Part shown: positions 35,601 through 46,039 of the stretch, in pieces | Layout of the letters: each line of letters starts with the position of its first letter | How positions within the stretch are numbered: position 1 is the first letter of the stretch | From: Tamarix chinensis | Lineage: Eukaryota > Streptophyta > Magnoliopsida > Caryophyllales > Tamaricaceae | Length of the DNA: 64,000 nucleotides | Direction of reading: 5' to 3' | Assembly: GCA_030549775.1 (NCBI GenBank) | Contig: CM060173.1 | Location: 30,074,032 to 30,138,031, forward strand | The notes under the pieces: model-generated | Databases searched by the model: none | What the model was told of the DNA's origin: nothing | Seen by the model: only the letters and a program-made list of their open reading frames with translations | Position numbers and translations under genes: made by a program

Positions 35601-36369
35601 GCTTAATTCAAGATAATGATAATTATACTATTATAACCTATTGTTATGATGTGATAGCAACCTTGGTGCCTGCCTTGAATTGAGTGGTGGTATGCATTGG
35701 TTAAGTATTTTGTTGGATACTTAATTATACTACAAAGAACTTCTCTTGGATGCTCTCTCGGTAAGTGTTGTTAATTCTAAGTGAATGAACCTTGTGGCAT
35801 ATGATCTTGAAGTACATGTCTATTATAATGATCATGATATCTTGTCCTATATATATGTGTAATTTACTGTTCATGCATTTGATTGATGTGTTGCATGTGG
35901 GCCTTACCTTTTAGTTCTATATAAAGGGTTACTCAATACTGTAGTATTGAAAGGTTCCTTTTGTTAGCCCTGCATATTTAATAGGCAGTGTTCTTTACAA
36001 GGTAGCTCGTAGGTACTATCCAGGCTTTATTTACGGGTTAAAGAGTGTAGTACTATCCAGAAGGATTTCAATGTTTTCCTCTAAACTTCTATTTTCCCTT
36101 GTTCAATGTTTTTATGTTGTAACCACTATTAGTGGATTCCACTTCTTGTAATTTAATTAAACGTGTTACACTAATTTAGTTTTGTAATATTGGATTTGTG
36201 TAAAGTTGGTTCTCTTCTTTTTAAGCCTTAGTACTTGGTACTGGAACACTAGAGGAAAATCAATATCATACTAAGTGTGGTGGTAGCGTCCTTAAAATTT
36301 ACTATATTTGCTTCTGCTCAAATTTTAATAAAATAAAATTTTTCAGCAGTGAATTTTGGGGTTGCTACA
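27565..36369 (-). mobile_element. Long LTR-like element 2, carrying a nested relative
   Basis: Termini TGTAATACCCC (27565) and GGGGTTGCTACA (36369). Perfect 5-bp duplication AAAAT at 27560-27564 and 36370-36374. It interrupts the RT frame of gypsy copy 2, which reads on across the junction ('LDDMLDEL...' to 'IFSKFDLSNYYHQMRI'). Reverse complemented, its right end matches the left end of the element at 14680 (TTCACTGCTGAAAAATTTT, then 'agtaccaagtactaaggct'), so it lies in opposite orientation. Without the nested 3967-bp element and its 5-bp duplication it is about 4833 bp. It carries no coding domain. The pyrimidine-rich blocks 27860-28795 and 32773-33050 are its GC-rich module in reverse. Confidence 0.8.
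28801..32767 (+). mobile_element. Long LTR-like element 3, nested in element 2
   Basis: 3967 bp, from TGTAATACCCCCAAAATTT to GGGGTATTACA, with perfect 5-bp duplications CAACA at 28796-28800 and 32768-32772. It sits in the GC-rich module of element 2. It has the same module order as element 1: a CCACTATTATA motif array at about 29440-29780, AT-rich middle, (ATA)n at 31156-31191, a GC-rich purine block at 31240-32470, and (ATT)n at 32619-32668. It is a diverged family member. No pol motif and no internal second LTR were seen. The 239-codon minus-strand frame at 31446-32165 (Pro, Ser, Leu, His, Thr rich) lies in the purine block and is not counted as a gene. Confidence 0.8.
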
Positions 36370-36374
36370 AAAAT

Positions 36375-37950
36375 ATCTTCTCTAAATTTGATTTGAGTAA
36401 CTATTACCATCAAATGAGAATTAGAGAAGTGGATGGGTGGAAGACTATTTTCAATATAAGTATGGTCTTTATGAGTTGTTGGTGATGCCATTTAGGTTAT
36501 GTAATCTATCTAGTTCTTTTATGATATTTATGAATAAGGTGTTGATACAATTCTTAGGAGATTTTATAGTATTTTACTTAGATCACATAATTATTTATAC
36601 CAAGACCAAAAAGAACCATCTAATACACTTGAGGAGATTATTTGAGAAGCAGAGAGAAATGAAGTTATAAGAGAAGTTAGAGAAGTGTAGCTTCATGATA
36701 GAAAGTGTAGTATTATTTGGTTACATTTGGAGTAAATATAGGATACATGTAAATCCATCCAAAGTTGAAGCTCTTGACCACAACAAACCAATGTATATGA
36801 AGTAAAAAGTTCTCATGGGTTGGCATCCTTTTATAGAAAAATTATCAAGGACTTCTCAATTGTTACACAAATCCTATCACACAACTTATGAAGAAAGGAT
36901 AGTTCAAGTAGAATAAAAATGATATGAAGGCTTTTGAAGAATTAAAGACCAAACTCTCTAATACACTAATACTTTCTTTTACTGTATTTAGATAAAGTAT
37001 TTGATTTGTGATGCTAGTGTTATAACCAATAAAGGTATTTTATCACAAGATAGAAGGTTGATAACATTCTTTAGTGAGATGTTAAATGGTGCGAGACTCA
37101 TTTATTCAACTTATGATAAGGAGTTCTATGCTATCATAAAGTGTCTAAAGAATTGGAGTCATGACTTGAGGTCGAAACTTCATTCTTTACTCAAACCACA
37201 ACAATTTAAAGTACTTGTATATAGACAAAAGAAGGTAAAACTAAACATGCCAAGTGGGTGAGTTTTTTTGCAATGCTTTGTGTTATCTACTAAACATTTA
37301 GATGGCAAGGATACTATGGAAGTGGATGTCCTTTCAAGATTATGAAGGAACTCTATTATAAAGATGAAGACTTCATGGAAAATTTTGAAGGTTATGGGAA
37401 ACATGGAAGTATTGTGGTTTATGTGATTGAAGTAAGCTCCATATTTAAGCACAATAAGATATGCATCTTAAGATCTTTTATTTGAGATTTGATCATCGAA
37501 AAAATGCATGGAGGAGGCATTGTAGTACACTTTGGAGCTACTTAAAGAGCACTTTATGTTCAAAGGTGTGCAAGTTATAGTGGGATATTGGGCTCCATGC
37601 CAAAGGATTAAGAGTTTCTTCTACAAAGGGTTTTATATAGTACTACTGACTTCTAATACATATCAGGAGAGAGTTGGTATGGATTTCATATTTGGTTTAC
37701 CAAGAACTCAACAAGGTAAGGATTTGATCATGATAACAATGGATTATTTTTCCAAGATGAAACACTTTATACCATGCCACTAGGTGGATGTTTCTACTCA
37801 TATTATCAATCTGTACTTTTGAGAATTGTTGAAGTTGCATGGAGTTCCAAGAAGTATAGTGAGTGATCGAGACATAAAGTTTCTAAGCTACTTTTGGAAG
37901 GCCATGTCACTTTCTAAGATGTTATTTAGTACTTTAAAGTTATATAATAA
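36375..37950 (+). pseudogene. Gypsy RT, RNase H and integrase remnant, copy 2
   Basis: RT palm at 36437-36670 reads 'FQYKYGLYELLVMPFRL' and 'FIVFYLDHIIIYT'. The catalytic YxDD is YLDH, so it is inactive. RNase H at 37001-37261: 'ICDASVITNKGILSQDRRLITFF' and '[13 protein letters not shown]'. Integrase at 37500-37945: a broken HHCC region ('HGGGIVVHFGAT'), then 'RVGMDFIFGLPRTQQGKD' with the first catalytic Asp and '[19 protein letters not shown]' with the second. The Glu region and C-terminus are missing. Confidence 0.8.
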
Positions 37951-38189
37951 AATTTTTATCATTAATTTTAAAATAAATATAGTATAAATTAAGGTTAAAA
38001 TTTTATTTGGTTTAACTCTAAATGGGTTTATCCGCTGGATAAAATTCATTAATGGGTAAACGAATCATTTGTTGGGTAATAGCTATCCAACAGATACGGA
38101 TATGGATGTGTTAGAGGGTATTCATTCTAGGTAACCTCATATGCAAGAATTAATTTTAATTTCATGTCAGAATGTAATTAATAATATGC

Positions 38190-38256
<67 letters not shown>

Positions 38257-38700
38257 ACTTTTTAATGTTGTATTTTTACGTGAAAAAATTGGTAAATATA
38301 AAATATCGTTGGTGAATAAGTAAGTTTATAATAATAAAAAGGTAAAATTTAAATAATAATATATTTTTAAAAGTTTTAAATAAATAATAAGACATGTTTA
38401 TTTATTTATTTATTTATTTATTTATTATTATTATTATTATTATAACTGATTAATATTGAATTTGATTTTGTCGAGTCGGATCGGGTAGGGTTGATAGTAG
38501 ACCGGATTGATGGCGGGTTGAGTTGATAACATGTCAGGTTGATGGCTGATTACATGTTGGGGTTAAGTTAGGTTAGGGTAAGATCGAATCATTTATATTC
38601 GAATCTATATCAGATTAGGTTAGTTTTAGATTGGATCGTATTGATATATTTTTTAGATTATATCATATCAGATTTTATGAGGATCGGGTCAAGTTGGGCA
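37951..38700. other. Spacer of repeat copy 2, replaced by repeat-rich DNA
   Basis: Differs from the corresponding spacers at 19981-20940 and 60691-61390. It contains (ATT)n at 38191-38254, (TTTA)n/(ATT)n at 38397-38442, and stretches rich in 'gggtt', 'gatcggg' and 'ggatatggat' around 38030-38120 and 38460-38700. These recall ends of small plant TIR elements, but I could not fix borders. Confidence 0.45.
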
Positions 38701-38879
38701 GGCTGACAAGAAAAGGTGATTATAATTGATGTAAGAAAACTTTTTTCTTACCTTGTTATTTAAAAAAAATATATTTTCCTATTTTTTATTTTACATCCTC
38801 ATTATTCAAAAATTACTTTAAGAAATTTGTTTTTCCTGTCTTATCTTCTTATCTACGCAAATATTATAATATTATTCAA

Positions 38880-41520
38880 AAAAGAAATTGGAAAACATAA
38901 AAAAAATTGTTTTACAGATTATATTATATAATAGTTAAAAAATTAAATGTGTTTTGCACTTTAACGTATAATATTATTGAATTATTGAATCGTTATAATA
39001 TTGTACAAATATTATAGGACTTATATTTCCATTTGATTTAAATATTAGTTACCATAGATAATAAAACTTAAGTTGATATTATTATTTTCTGACCTAAATT
39101 ATTATCCTTATTTTTTTTTTACTTATAGATTATATATAGGTATAGATTATAGAAAGATACTTAATGATTTATCATTTTTACTTATAGTTGATCATATGAT
39201 TGATAGACATATTAAAAAATTTGGTAATAGTATTTAAAAAATTAACATGTTTTAAAAATTGATACATATTAATTATTTAATTTTAAATGTATATGAAGCT
39301 TATTAGTTGGAAGATGACATTTGATTTACATTTTATTTATCAAGTAGTTTTATATTATTTTTTGTACTCTTTTTATATTACGTGATAAGAAAATTTCCTA
39401 GAAAATTTATAAAGATTTAGACTTTAAGTTATCCATAATTAGAAAATTATTAGATTTTTAATAAAAAAAATTCTAGAAAGCAATAAACTTAATCAAAAAC
39501 AAGAAATTAGGAAACATAAAACATTTTGTTTTGGAAATTATATTATATAATAGTTAAAAAATTAAATGTCTTTTGGACATTAACATATAATATTATGGAA
39601 TCGTTATAATATTGTACAAATATTATAGGACTTATATTTTCATTTAATTTTAATAATAGTTACCTAAGATAATTAAATTTTAGTTGAAATCATTATGTTC
39701 TAACAAAATTTATTGACCTCAATTTTATTTTCTTATAGATTATAGATAGATATAGATTGTAGATATATACTTAATGATTCATCATTCCTACTTATAGTTG
39801 ATCATGTGATTGGTAGACATATTCATTAATGTCTTATTAATAATGAAAAAATTAATATGTTTTAAAAATCGAGACATATTAATTATCTAATTTTAAAATT
39901 ATAAACAACATATTAGTTGAAAGTTTATATTTTTTTATATTTTATTTATCAAGTAGTCTTAAATTAATTTTAGTATTCTTATTATATTAGGTTATAACAA
40001 AAATCCATAGAATATTTATAAAGATTTAGACTATGATTTATACATAATTTCAAAATTATTACATTTTTGATATAAAATTCTTAAAAACAATAAACAAAAA
40101 ACTAACAAAATAAAATGGAAAACATAAAGAAAAATATGTTTTACAATAGTTAAAAAATTAAGCGTGTTTTGGACTTTAATGTATAATATTATTGAATTTT
40201 TATAATATTGTGCAAATATTATAGGACTTATATTTCCAATTGATATAAACTTAAGTTTATATTATTATTTTTTTACCTAAATTATTATCCATATTTTTAT
40301 TTTTATTTAATTATAGATTATAAATAGATATAGATTCTAGATAGATACTTAATGATTCATCATTTGTACTTATAGTTGAACATATGATTGATAGAAATAT
40401 TAAATAATGTTTTAATATTATTAAAAAAATTAATATGTTTTAAAAATTGATGCATATTAATTAGTTGATATTAACTTTATAAGAAGCTTATTAGTTGAAA
40501 GCTTACATTTGATTTACATTTTATTTATCAAGTAGTCATAAATTATTTTTAGTACTCTTATTATATTAGGTGATAACAAATATTCTTAGAATATATATAA
40601 AGATTTAGACTATAATATATCCATAATTAGAAAATTATTAGTTTTTTAATAATTTTTAAAAAAAATTAAACAAAATACTAAAAAAAATAATTGGGAAACA
40701 TAAAAAATTATGTTCTGCAAATTATATTATATATTGTATTATATAATAGTTAAAAAATTAAATGTCTTTTGGACTTTAATGTATAATATTATTGAATCGT
40801 TATAGCACTATACAAATAGTATGGGACTTATATTTCCATTTGATTTTAATAATAGTTACCTATGATAATTAAACTTTAGTTGATATTATTATGTTCAAAC
40901 ATAAACTATTATCCTTAACTTTATTTACACATAGATTATACATAGATATAGATTATAGATAGATACTTAATGATTTATCATTCCTACTTATAGTTGATCA
41001 TATGATTGATAGACATATTGAATAATGTGTTAATATTAATGAAAAAATTAATATGTTTTTAAAATTGATACATATTAATAAATTATTTACTAATTTATAA
41101 AAAGCTTATTAGTTGAAAGATTACATTGGATTTATAATTTATTTATCCATTAGTCTCAATTTTTTAGTACTGTTATTATATTAGGTCATAACTACAATTT
41201 CTAAAATATTAGATTTGTGATATAAAATTCTTTAAAAAAATAAACAAAAAAAATATAAACATCAATTGGCAAACATAATGTGTTCCTAATAATAAAATTA
41301 AATCTAATATCTTTTAAAAGTTGATACATATTAATTTATTAATTTTAAATATAAAAAAAATTATACATTCAAAGATTTCATTGTATTTAGATTTTATTTA
41401 TCCAGTAGTCTGGAATTATTATATTAGATAATACATAATAAGAAGTTTTTATTCACTTATAAATAGTTACTTATACATTATAGATTATAGACAGAAACTT
41501 AATGATTCATCAATCTTACT
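38880..41520. repeat. Tandem repeat of about 580-617 bp, four-plus units, within the Helitron
   Basis: The anchor 'agttgatcatatgattgata' recurs at about 39187, 39797, 40376 and 40993, and a truncated fifth start lies near 41500. Each unit also contains 'taatagttaaaaaattaa', 'caaatattataggacttata' and 'catattaattat' blocks. AT-rich, no frame. Units have diverged by substitutions and short indels, so the array is old. Confidence 0.8.
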
Positions 41521-41873
41521 AATTATGTGTGTGTGTGTGTGTGTGTGTGTTTTTTTTTATAATTATCGCTCATGTAGAAAATACTGATATAGTGTCAAAA
41601 CGATATTCTATTGAAAAAGCTACACCTCAAAAACATGTGTACTATCCATTTCAGTCTCAAAAAACGTCAACCCCATTTAGTGATATTACCAACGGTAAAT
41701 TTGTATTTCTTTATCCGATGTTAATGTAACATACATTTTATCATTCATGTTAAAATATATTGACTAATTTATTATTTTTTGAAAGTAATTTCTACTCCAG
41801 GACATTTTATCTAGAAAATGGAGACCAGTAACAATGTGTTTACCTTTTCATCAAGTTTTAGAATTTCAAACAT

Positions 41874-42345
41874 TTGCATAGATCGAACACCTGTCATGTG
41901 TTGAACTTAAATATTGGTACACCTGTCATGTTATTGAGGAATATAGATCATTTTATTGGTGTATGTAATGAAACCAAGATGGTTATTATAAAGTTGGGAT
42001 CGCATGTCTTAGAAGCAAAAATCCTAAGCAGAAGCAATGCCGATCATAAAGTTTTGTTACCGAGAATGTCACTGACTCCGTCTGATCTAAGATTGTCTTT
42101 CAAATTCAATCAAAGACAATTCTCATTGATTGTTTCATATGCAATAATAATCAATAAAAGTCAAGGTCAATATCTTTCAGACATTGGCCTTTTTAAAAAA
42201 AATTCCAATATTTAGTCATGGTCAATTATACGGTGTTGTTTCTAAAGTCACAAATCGTTAAGGTTTGAAAATCCTTATATGTGATGACAATATTGATAAA
42301 AGTGACTCAATAACAAATATTGTGTTTAAGGAAGTCTTTTAAAAA
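41874..42345 (+). pseudogene. Helitron helicase (PIF1-like) C-terminal remnant
   Basis: The open frame 41874-42215 reads 'LNIGTPVMLLRNIDHFIGVCNETKMVI', then 'LLPRMSLTPSDLRLSFKFNQRQFSLIVSYAIIINKSQGQ', the last helicase motifs of plant Helitron RepHel proteins. After a frameshift at about 42205 it continues 'SHGQLYGVVSKVTN', 'GLKILICDD' and 'NIVFKEVF' to about 42345. The N-terminal Rep and Walker motifs are absent. The frame of about 114 codons is open but not a complete enzyme. The helicase lies just upstream of the 3' hairpin, as in intact elements. Confidence 0.85.
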
Positions 42346-42660
42346 ATCTGATCATGTAATTGTATCAATAATATATCTACATCTTATTTTAGAAGAGGTA
42401 CGTTAAATTAATATTTATTGATTTTATACATATTAAAATAGTCAAACTATAGTATTAATTTATAGTTTCATATTAATATATTGTGCATCGCACGGGTGAA
42501 AACCTAGCACTGACAAGCATCCAGAAACAACGTTTAATTGATGAGGACATTGTGGTCCTCGAGGATAAAGCGACGGAAATAAAGGCCTCCTTCTTGGAGG
42601 ACTCCATTTACTCAAATAATGAGCGATGGTGAGGTAGGCAAGTCACTTATAAGTTATAAC

Positions 42661-42964
42661 GAGCGTTGTACGATAACGGAGATGAGAAGAAATACGAAAA
42701 CATTATTTTTTAAAAATTTAAAAAATGGAGACAACAGAAAACGTGAAATATATATATATATATATATATAATAAATTAAATTTATTAAAATTAAGAGTGA
42801 AAAATAAAAAATTTATAAAATTATTATCTATATTAATTAATTTTAATTATTAATAATTATTTTTTAATAAAAAATAAATTCAATAATATTTTTTAATAAA
42901 AATATTACATGAATAATTTTAATATAAATTTTGATCCAGAAGGACGGGGGACCGTGCATCACTG
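42661..42964. mobile_element. hAT-like MITE, copy 3
   Basis: 304 bp, opening GAGCGTTGTACGATAACGGAG and closing CCGTGCATCACTG, with 8-bp flanks GTTATAAC (42653-42660) and CTTATAAC (42965-42972). AT-rich centre with an (AT)n tract. Homologous to the elements at 21846-22257 (opposite orientation) and 25808-26085. Non-coding. Confidence 0.7.
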
Positions 42965-43048
42965 CTTATAACAAGTGTTAGGTACTTGCCCAGATCATTC
43001 AGCAATCTGAAGGGTTTGATTGAGTCCCGTTTCTCAACTAATTCTAGT

Positions 43049-44260
43049 GGTGGGCCTACCAATGCAGCAGATCCATTTATTTACCACTTCTGCTGGGACC
43101 CTATACAATCGTTGTTTTCCCATTGGCCCCACACGTAAAATAATATGAGGGTAATTAGGAATAAAATACAATATGTTAGTATATTAGTACGTAATTAATA
43201 GTATACGTACACTCAAACAATTTTTTTGTTCCAAGGATATGTCTGGCGATGCATCTTGGTCTCAGGCAGCTGTTTTTCAATGAGAAAAACTCAAACTTAC
43301 TTTGGTAAGTTTATTTTTAAATAAATAAAAATATTTTAAAATTACTTATTAAAAATAATTATCTGAGATAAGTATTTATTTTTAAAAAATTAATTAAAAA
43401 TTTTCTAATACAAATAATTATCTTAAATAATTGTAAGTTTAATTGGAATAGTTAATAGTTGATAGCTACAACTTATTCAAACATATTTAAATAAACACTA
43501 TATTTTAATATAATTGTACAATTGTCCAATATCAAATTAGACCAAATAGGGCCAGATATTCAAATTTAACCTTCTTAAGATCAAATACCAAACTAGATTA
43601 TAATCTGTCGTTGCTCTGAATCAGATTATATAATTTAAATTGAGATTAGATCAAATTGGTTAGGACTGAAATTGTTAATTTTGTTTTTAAAATTTTAGAA
43701 TGTCTTAGCTAGAATATTTATATTTTTGAATTGTACCTTAATCTACTTTGCTATCATTTTTCTACCTACCCATTCTTCAAATAGACAACCACAGATAACT
43801 TAATGGGCACTTATAATATTTTTACTTTCAAATAATCTCCCCTAAAATTTAGCCTTCAAGTATACTTATCTAACTACATAAGTCTAATTTTGATTAGATT
43901 GATCGGACTCAAAATTTGAAACTCTTAAGAATCGAGGACCAACCCAAATCGAGGACCCAAAATAGCCGACAAAGCAGCTATTTTCAATCAATTTTAATTT
44001 AGATTTTCGGTCGAACAGAATTATACTTACCCTTATCTTTTGGTCCTTATAAAAGCAAACAAAATAGACGTTACCATTATCGGTGGAAAAATAATATGTT
44101 ATTAAGTTAAGAGTTTGCTAAGGACAATCCTTAGAAGCATTAGTAAGTATTTTATTTTGTTTCTAAAACAAAATTAAATTAAAAGTAAATTTCAAATACA
44201 TAAATTGATGAGTATCATTGAATTATAAATATTTTTATAATTAGTTGCTTAATCATTGAT
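43049..44260. other. Conserved non-coding stretch upstream of the peptide gene, copy 2
   Basis: Parallel to 23169-24391 over its length with small indels. No open frame is shared. Includes a GC-poor tract and short duplicated 'aaatacataaa' segments near 44190 and 44290. Confidence 0.55.
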
Positions 44261-44393
44261 GAGTATAATTGATTTAACATTATAAATTTCAAATACATAA
44301 AATTGATGGACCAAATCAGGCGCGTCAGATTTTGTCAACAGTCCAGCTTCCCTGCCATTAATCTTTTACGCAACGCGTGAAATCATAAGGAAA

Positions 44394-44400
44394 TATATAA
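44394..44400 (+). promoter_or_regulatory. TATA box of peptide gene copy 2
   Basis: TATATAA lies 117 bp before the ATG at 44517, in the same place as the box of the paralogue (24942-24950). The sequence between them, including 'gacaaagcaggcatatacaa' and 'agattcaatcaggactccgg', is almost unchanged. Confidence 0.6.
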
Positions 44401-44516
44401 CCCTGATCATTGGCCGACAAAGCAGGCATATACAATTTCAAACTCACGGAGAGACGAACCATAAGAGATCTTAGTTTACCATTAACAGAGAAGATTCAAT
44501 CAGGACTCCGGAGTTA

Positions 44517-44738
44517 ATGTCTGTCAAAATCAGATCTGCGATACTGATTGTTAGCTGTTTTCTGCTGATGTCAGTAATAGAATCTGAAGGGAAGTTCTCT
44601 GGTTCCAGTTTCAGAGGAAGGGGTGCCGGTGCTACAGGTAGTTCTACCGGTAGATCTTCAGGAAGCGGGCTTGACTCGTGTCCTTCCATGGTGATTGCAA
44701 TTATTGCTTTCTTTGTTTCTTTCATATGTATCTACTGA
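44517..44738 (+). CDS. Small secreted Gly/Ser-rich peptide, copy 2
   Basis: 73 codons, same length as the copy at 25067 and no indels. Signal peptide residues 1-25 differ from copy 1 only at residue 10 (Leu for Val). Replacements cluster at residues 29, 31, 35, 40, 42, 45 and 46 in the Gly/Ser/Arg-rich mature part and at 58, 68, 71 and 72 in the hydrophobic tail. Residue 71 is Cys here, giving a second mature-part Cys beside Cys55. Only residue 44 is a silent change. The function is unknown. It could be a secreted signal or defence peptide, or a GPI-anchored wall peptide. Since the locus sits among dead transposons, expression is not assured. Confidence 0.65.
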   Translation: MSVKIRSAILIVSCFLLMSVIESEGKFSGSSFRGRGAGATGSSTGRSSGSGLDSCPSMVIAIIAFFVSFICIY

Positions 44739-45190
44739 ACCGAATAATTAAGCTATTTAAAAGCTGTTTTGATTGAAATTGCCATATTCTTGTCATATAT
44801 GTTTCCTTGTTTATATGATTGTATTAGTTGATCGATATAAGTCCTCTTGTTGTCATCTTTGTTTCCTTGTTTATATGATTGTTCCAGCCGACCAACATTA
44901 GTCCTCTCGTAGTTTGATTCAGGCATGTAAACACCTTGTGTTCAGAGAAACTAATGGTGTAGCGGAAGAATTAACAGCGTTGTCAAATTAGTCATGTGCT
45001 CAGAGAAACTAATGGTGTCCCGGATTAGCAGCCCTTGGGCATGAAATAGAGTTTGGCTTACAGACCTTTTAATGAAACCCCAGACATGGAGATTCTAGGG
45101 TATCGCACGAAAACGCAAGAAAACGACGGAAAACGTAATAGAATATGATTGGAAAAATTCCAATCCGAAACACAGCCAATAGATCTAATC

Positions 45191-45367
45191 CAAGGGAAGG
45201 TTGGAAACCTAAATAGCGCAGTTGTGGAGAGGGCTAAGGAGAGGAATATCAATTGGGATAAACGCATTTCAACGCAAGAGAATGAATTCAAGAGTTCTCT
45301 TCAATCTTCAATTGAGTTACAAGCTGCTCTCCTTACGATGGGAAGAGAAGTATATATAACTAGCTAG
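45191..45367 (+). pseudogene. Conserved orphan C-terminal exon, copy 2
   Basis: Frame from CAA at 45191 to TAG at 45365-45367. Upstream it is open to 45149, just after a TGA. It matches 26088-26264 codon for codon, with about nine residue differences and no gap. Reads QGKVGNLNSAVVERAKERN, then NWDKRISTQENEFKSSLQSS, and ends GREVYITS. Predicted helical and charged. The product is not recognised. It lies about 450 bp after the peptide gene on the same strand but is not obviously part of it. Confidence 0.5.
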
Positions 45368-46039
45368 GTAGGGAGCCTTAATGCCTCAATACTTAGAGCC
45401 GGTAAAAGTTGACCCGTCCTGTGCTAACTAGACATGGTAAGATCTGAAAATTTTAGCAATCCGACCTGATCCAAACCCAACCTGATATTAATCCGACCCA
45501 ACAATAATCCGATAAAAATCAACCTGACCCGACCCGATGCCAACCCATAACCCGATAGTTATCCAACCCGACGTCGACCCGATCCACTTCGACCCAACCC
45601 GATGTCGACCCGATCCGACATTCACCTTATCTGACCCGACATTGACCCAACAAGATATCAAAATCTATTATAATAATAATAATAATAAATTATACATATT
45701 TTATTATTCATTTAAAGCTTTTAAAAATATAGTATTTTATAAATTGTACTTATTTTTTATACTTTTACCCTAAACATTATATACAATATCATTTAGAATA
45801 AAAAAAAATCACACAGCTCCAACTTTTGATGCATAATTTTAAAACAACAAATATTATATTAATTTACACAGAGTACACAAATTATAAGTTTATAATAAAT
45901 AGAAAATCAAATTCAGACTCTTAAAATATAATTATAGTGGTTACTAGTTACCTAATAAAATTGTAATTACACTTGTTACCAACTGAAAATTACTAACTCT
46001 TAACACCATCGTGCTATAAATCCGGTCTATTTTATAACA

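Larger units (their letters stand above)
26411..37950 (+). mobile_element. Truncated Ty3/gypsy element, copy 2 (split by nested insertions)
   Basis: Starts within gag at about 26411, directly after peptide-gene segment copy 1, and runs gag-PR-RT to 27564. It continues after an 8.8-kb insertion at 36370 as RT-RH-IN, stopping near 37950 at the same integrase position as copies 1 and 3. Frames here are less decayed than in copy 1. No LTRs. Confidence 0.8.
38861..42507 (+). mobile_element. Decayed Helitron
   Basis: The 3' terminus is diagnostic: a GTGC-ATC-GCAC hairpin at 42483-42493, then 14 bases ending CTAG at 42507. A Helitron helicase remnant lies upstream on the same strand. Comparison with the uninterrupted homologues at about 21110 and 61555 puts the insertion between 'tctacgcaa' (to 38860) and 'cactgacaagcatcc' (from 42508), with no target duplication, as expected. 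The 5' end lacks a clear TC start, and the Rep (HUH) domain was not found. Four tandem copies of a roughly 600-bp unit fill most of it. The expected T after CTAG is C here, while copy 3 has T. Confidence 0.8.

Noticed and set aside
41529..41729. 66-codon frame upstream of the Helitron helicase
   Set aside because: Begins in a (GT)n tract and shows no helicase or Rep motif; perhaps Helitron DNA but not a supported gene.
45537..45773. 78-codon frame rich in Asp, Pro and Thr
   Set aside because: Comes from GACCC-rich repeats at the edge of the 5.4-kb insertion; no conservation.
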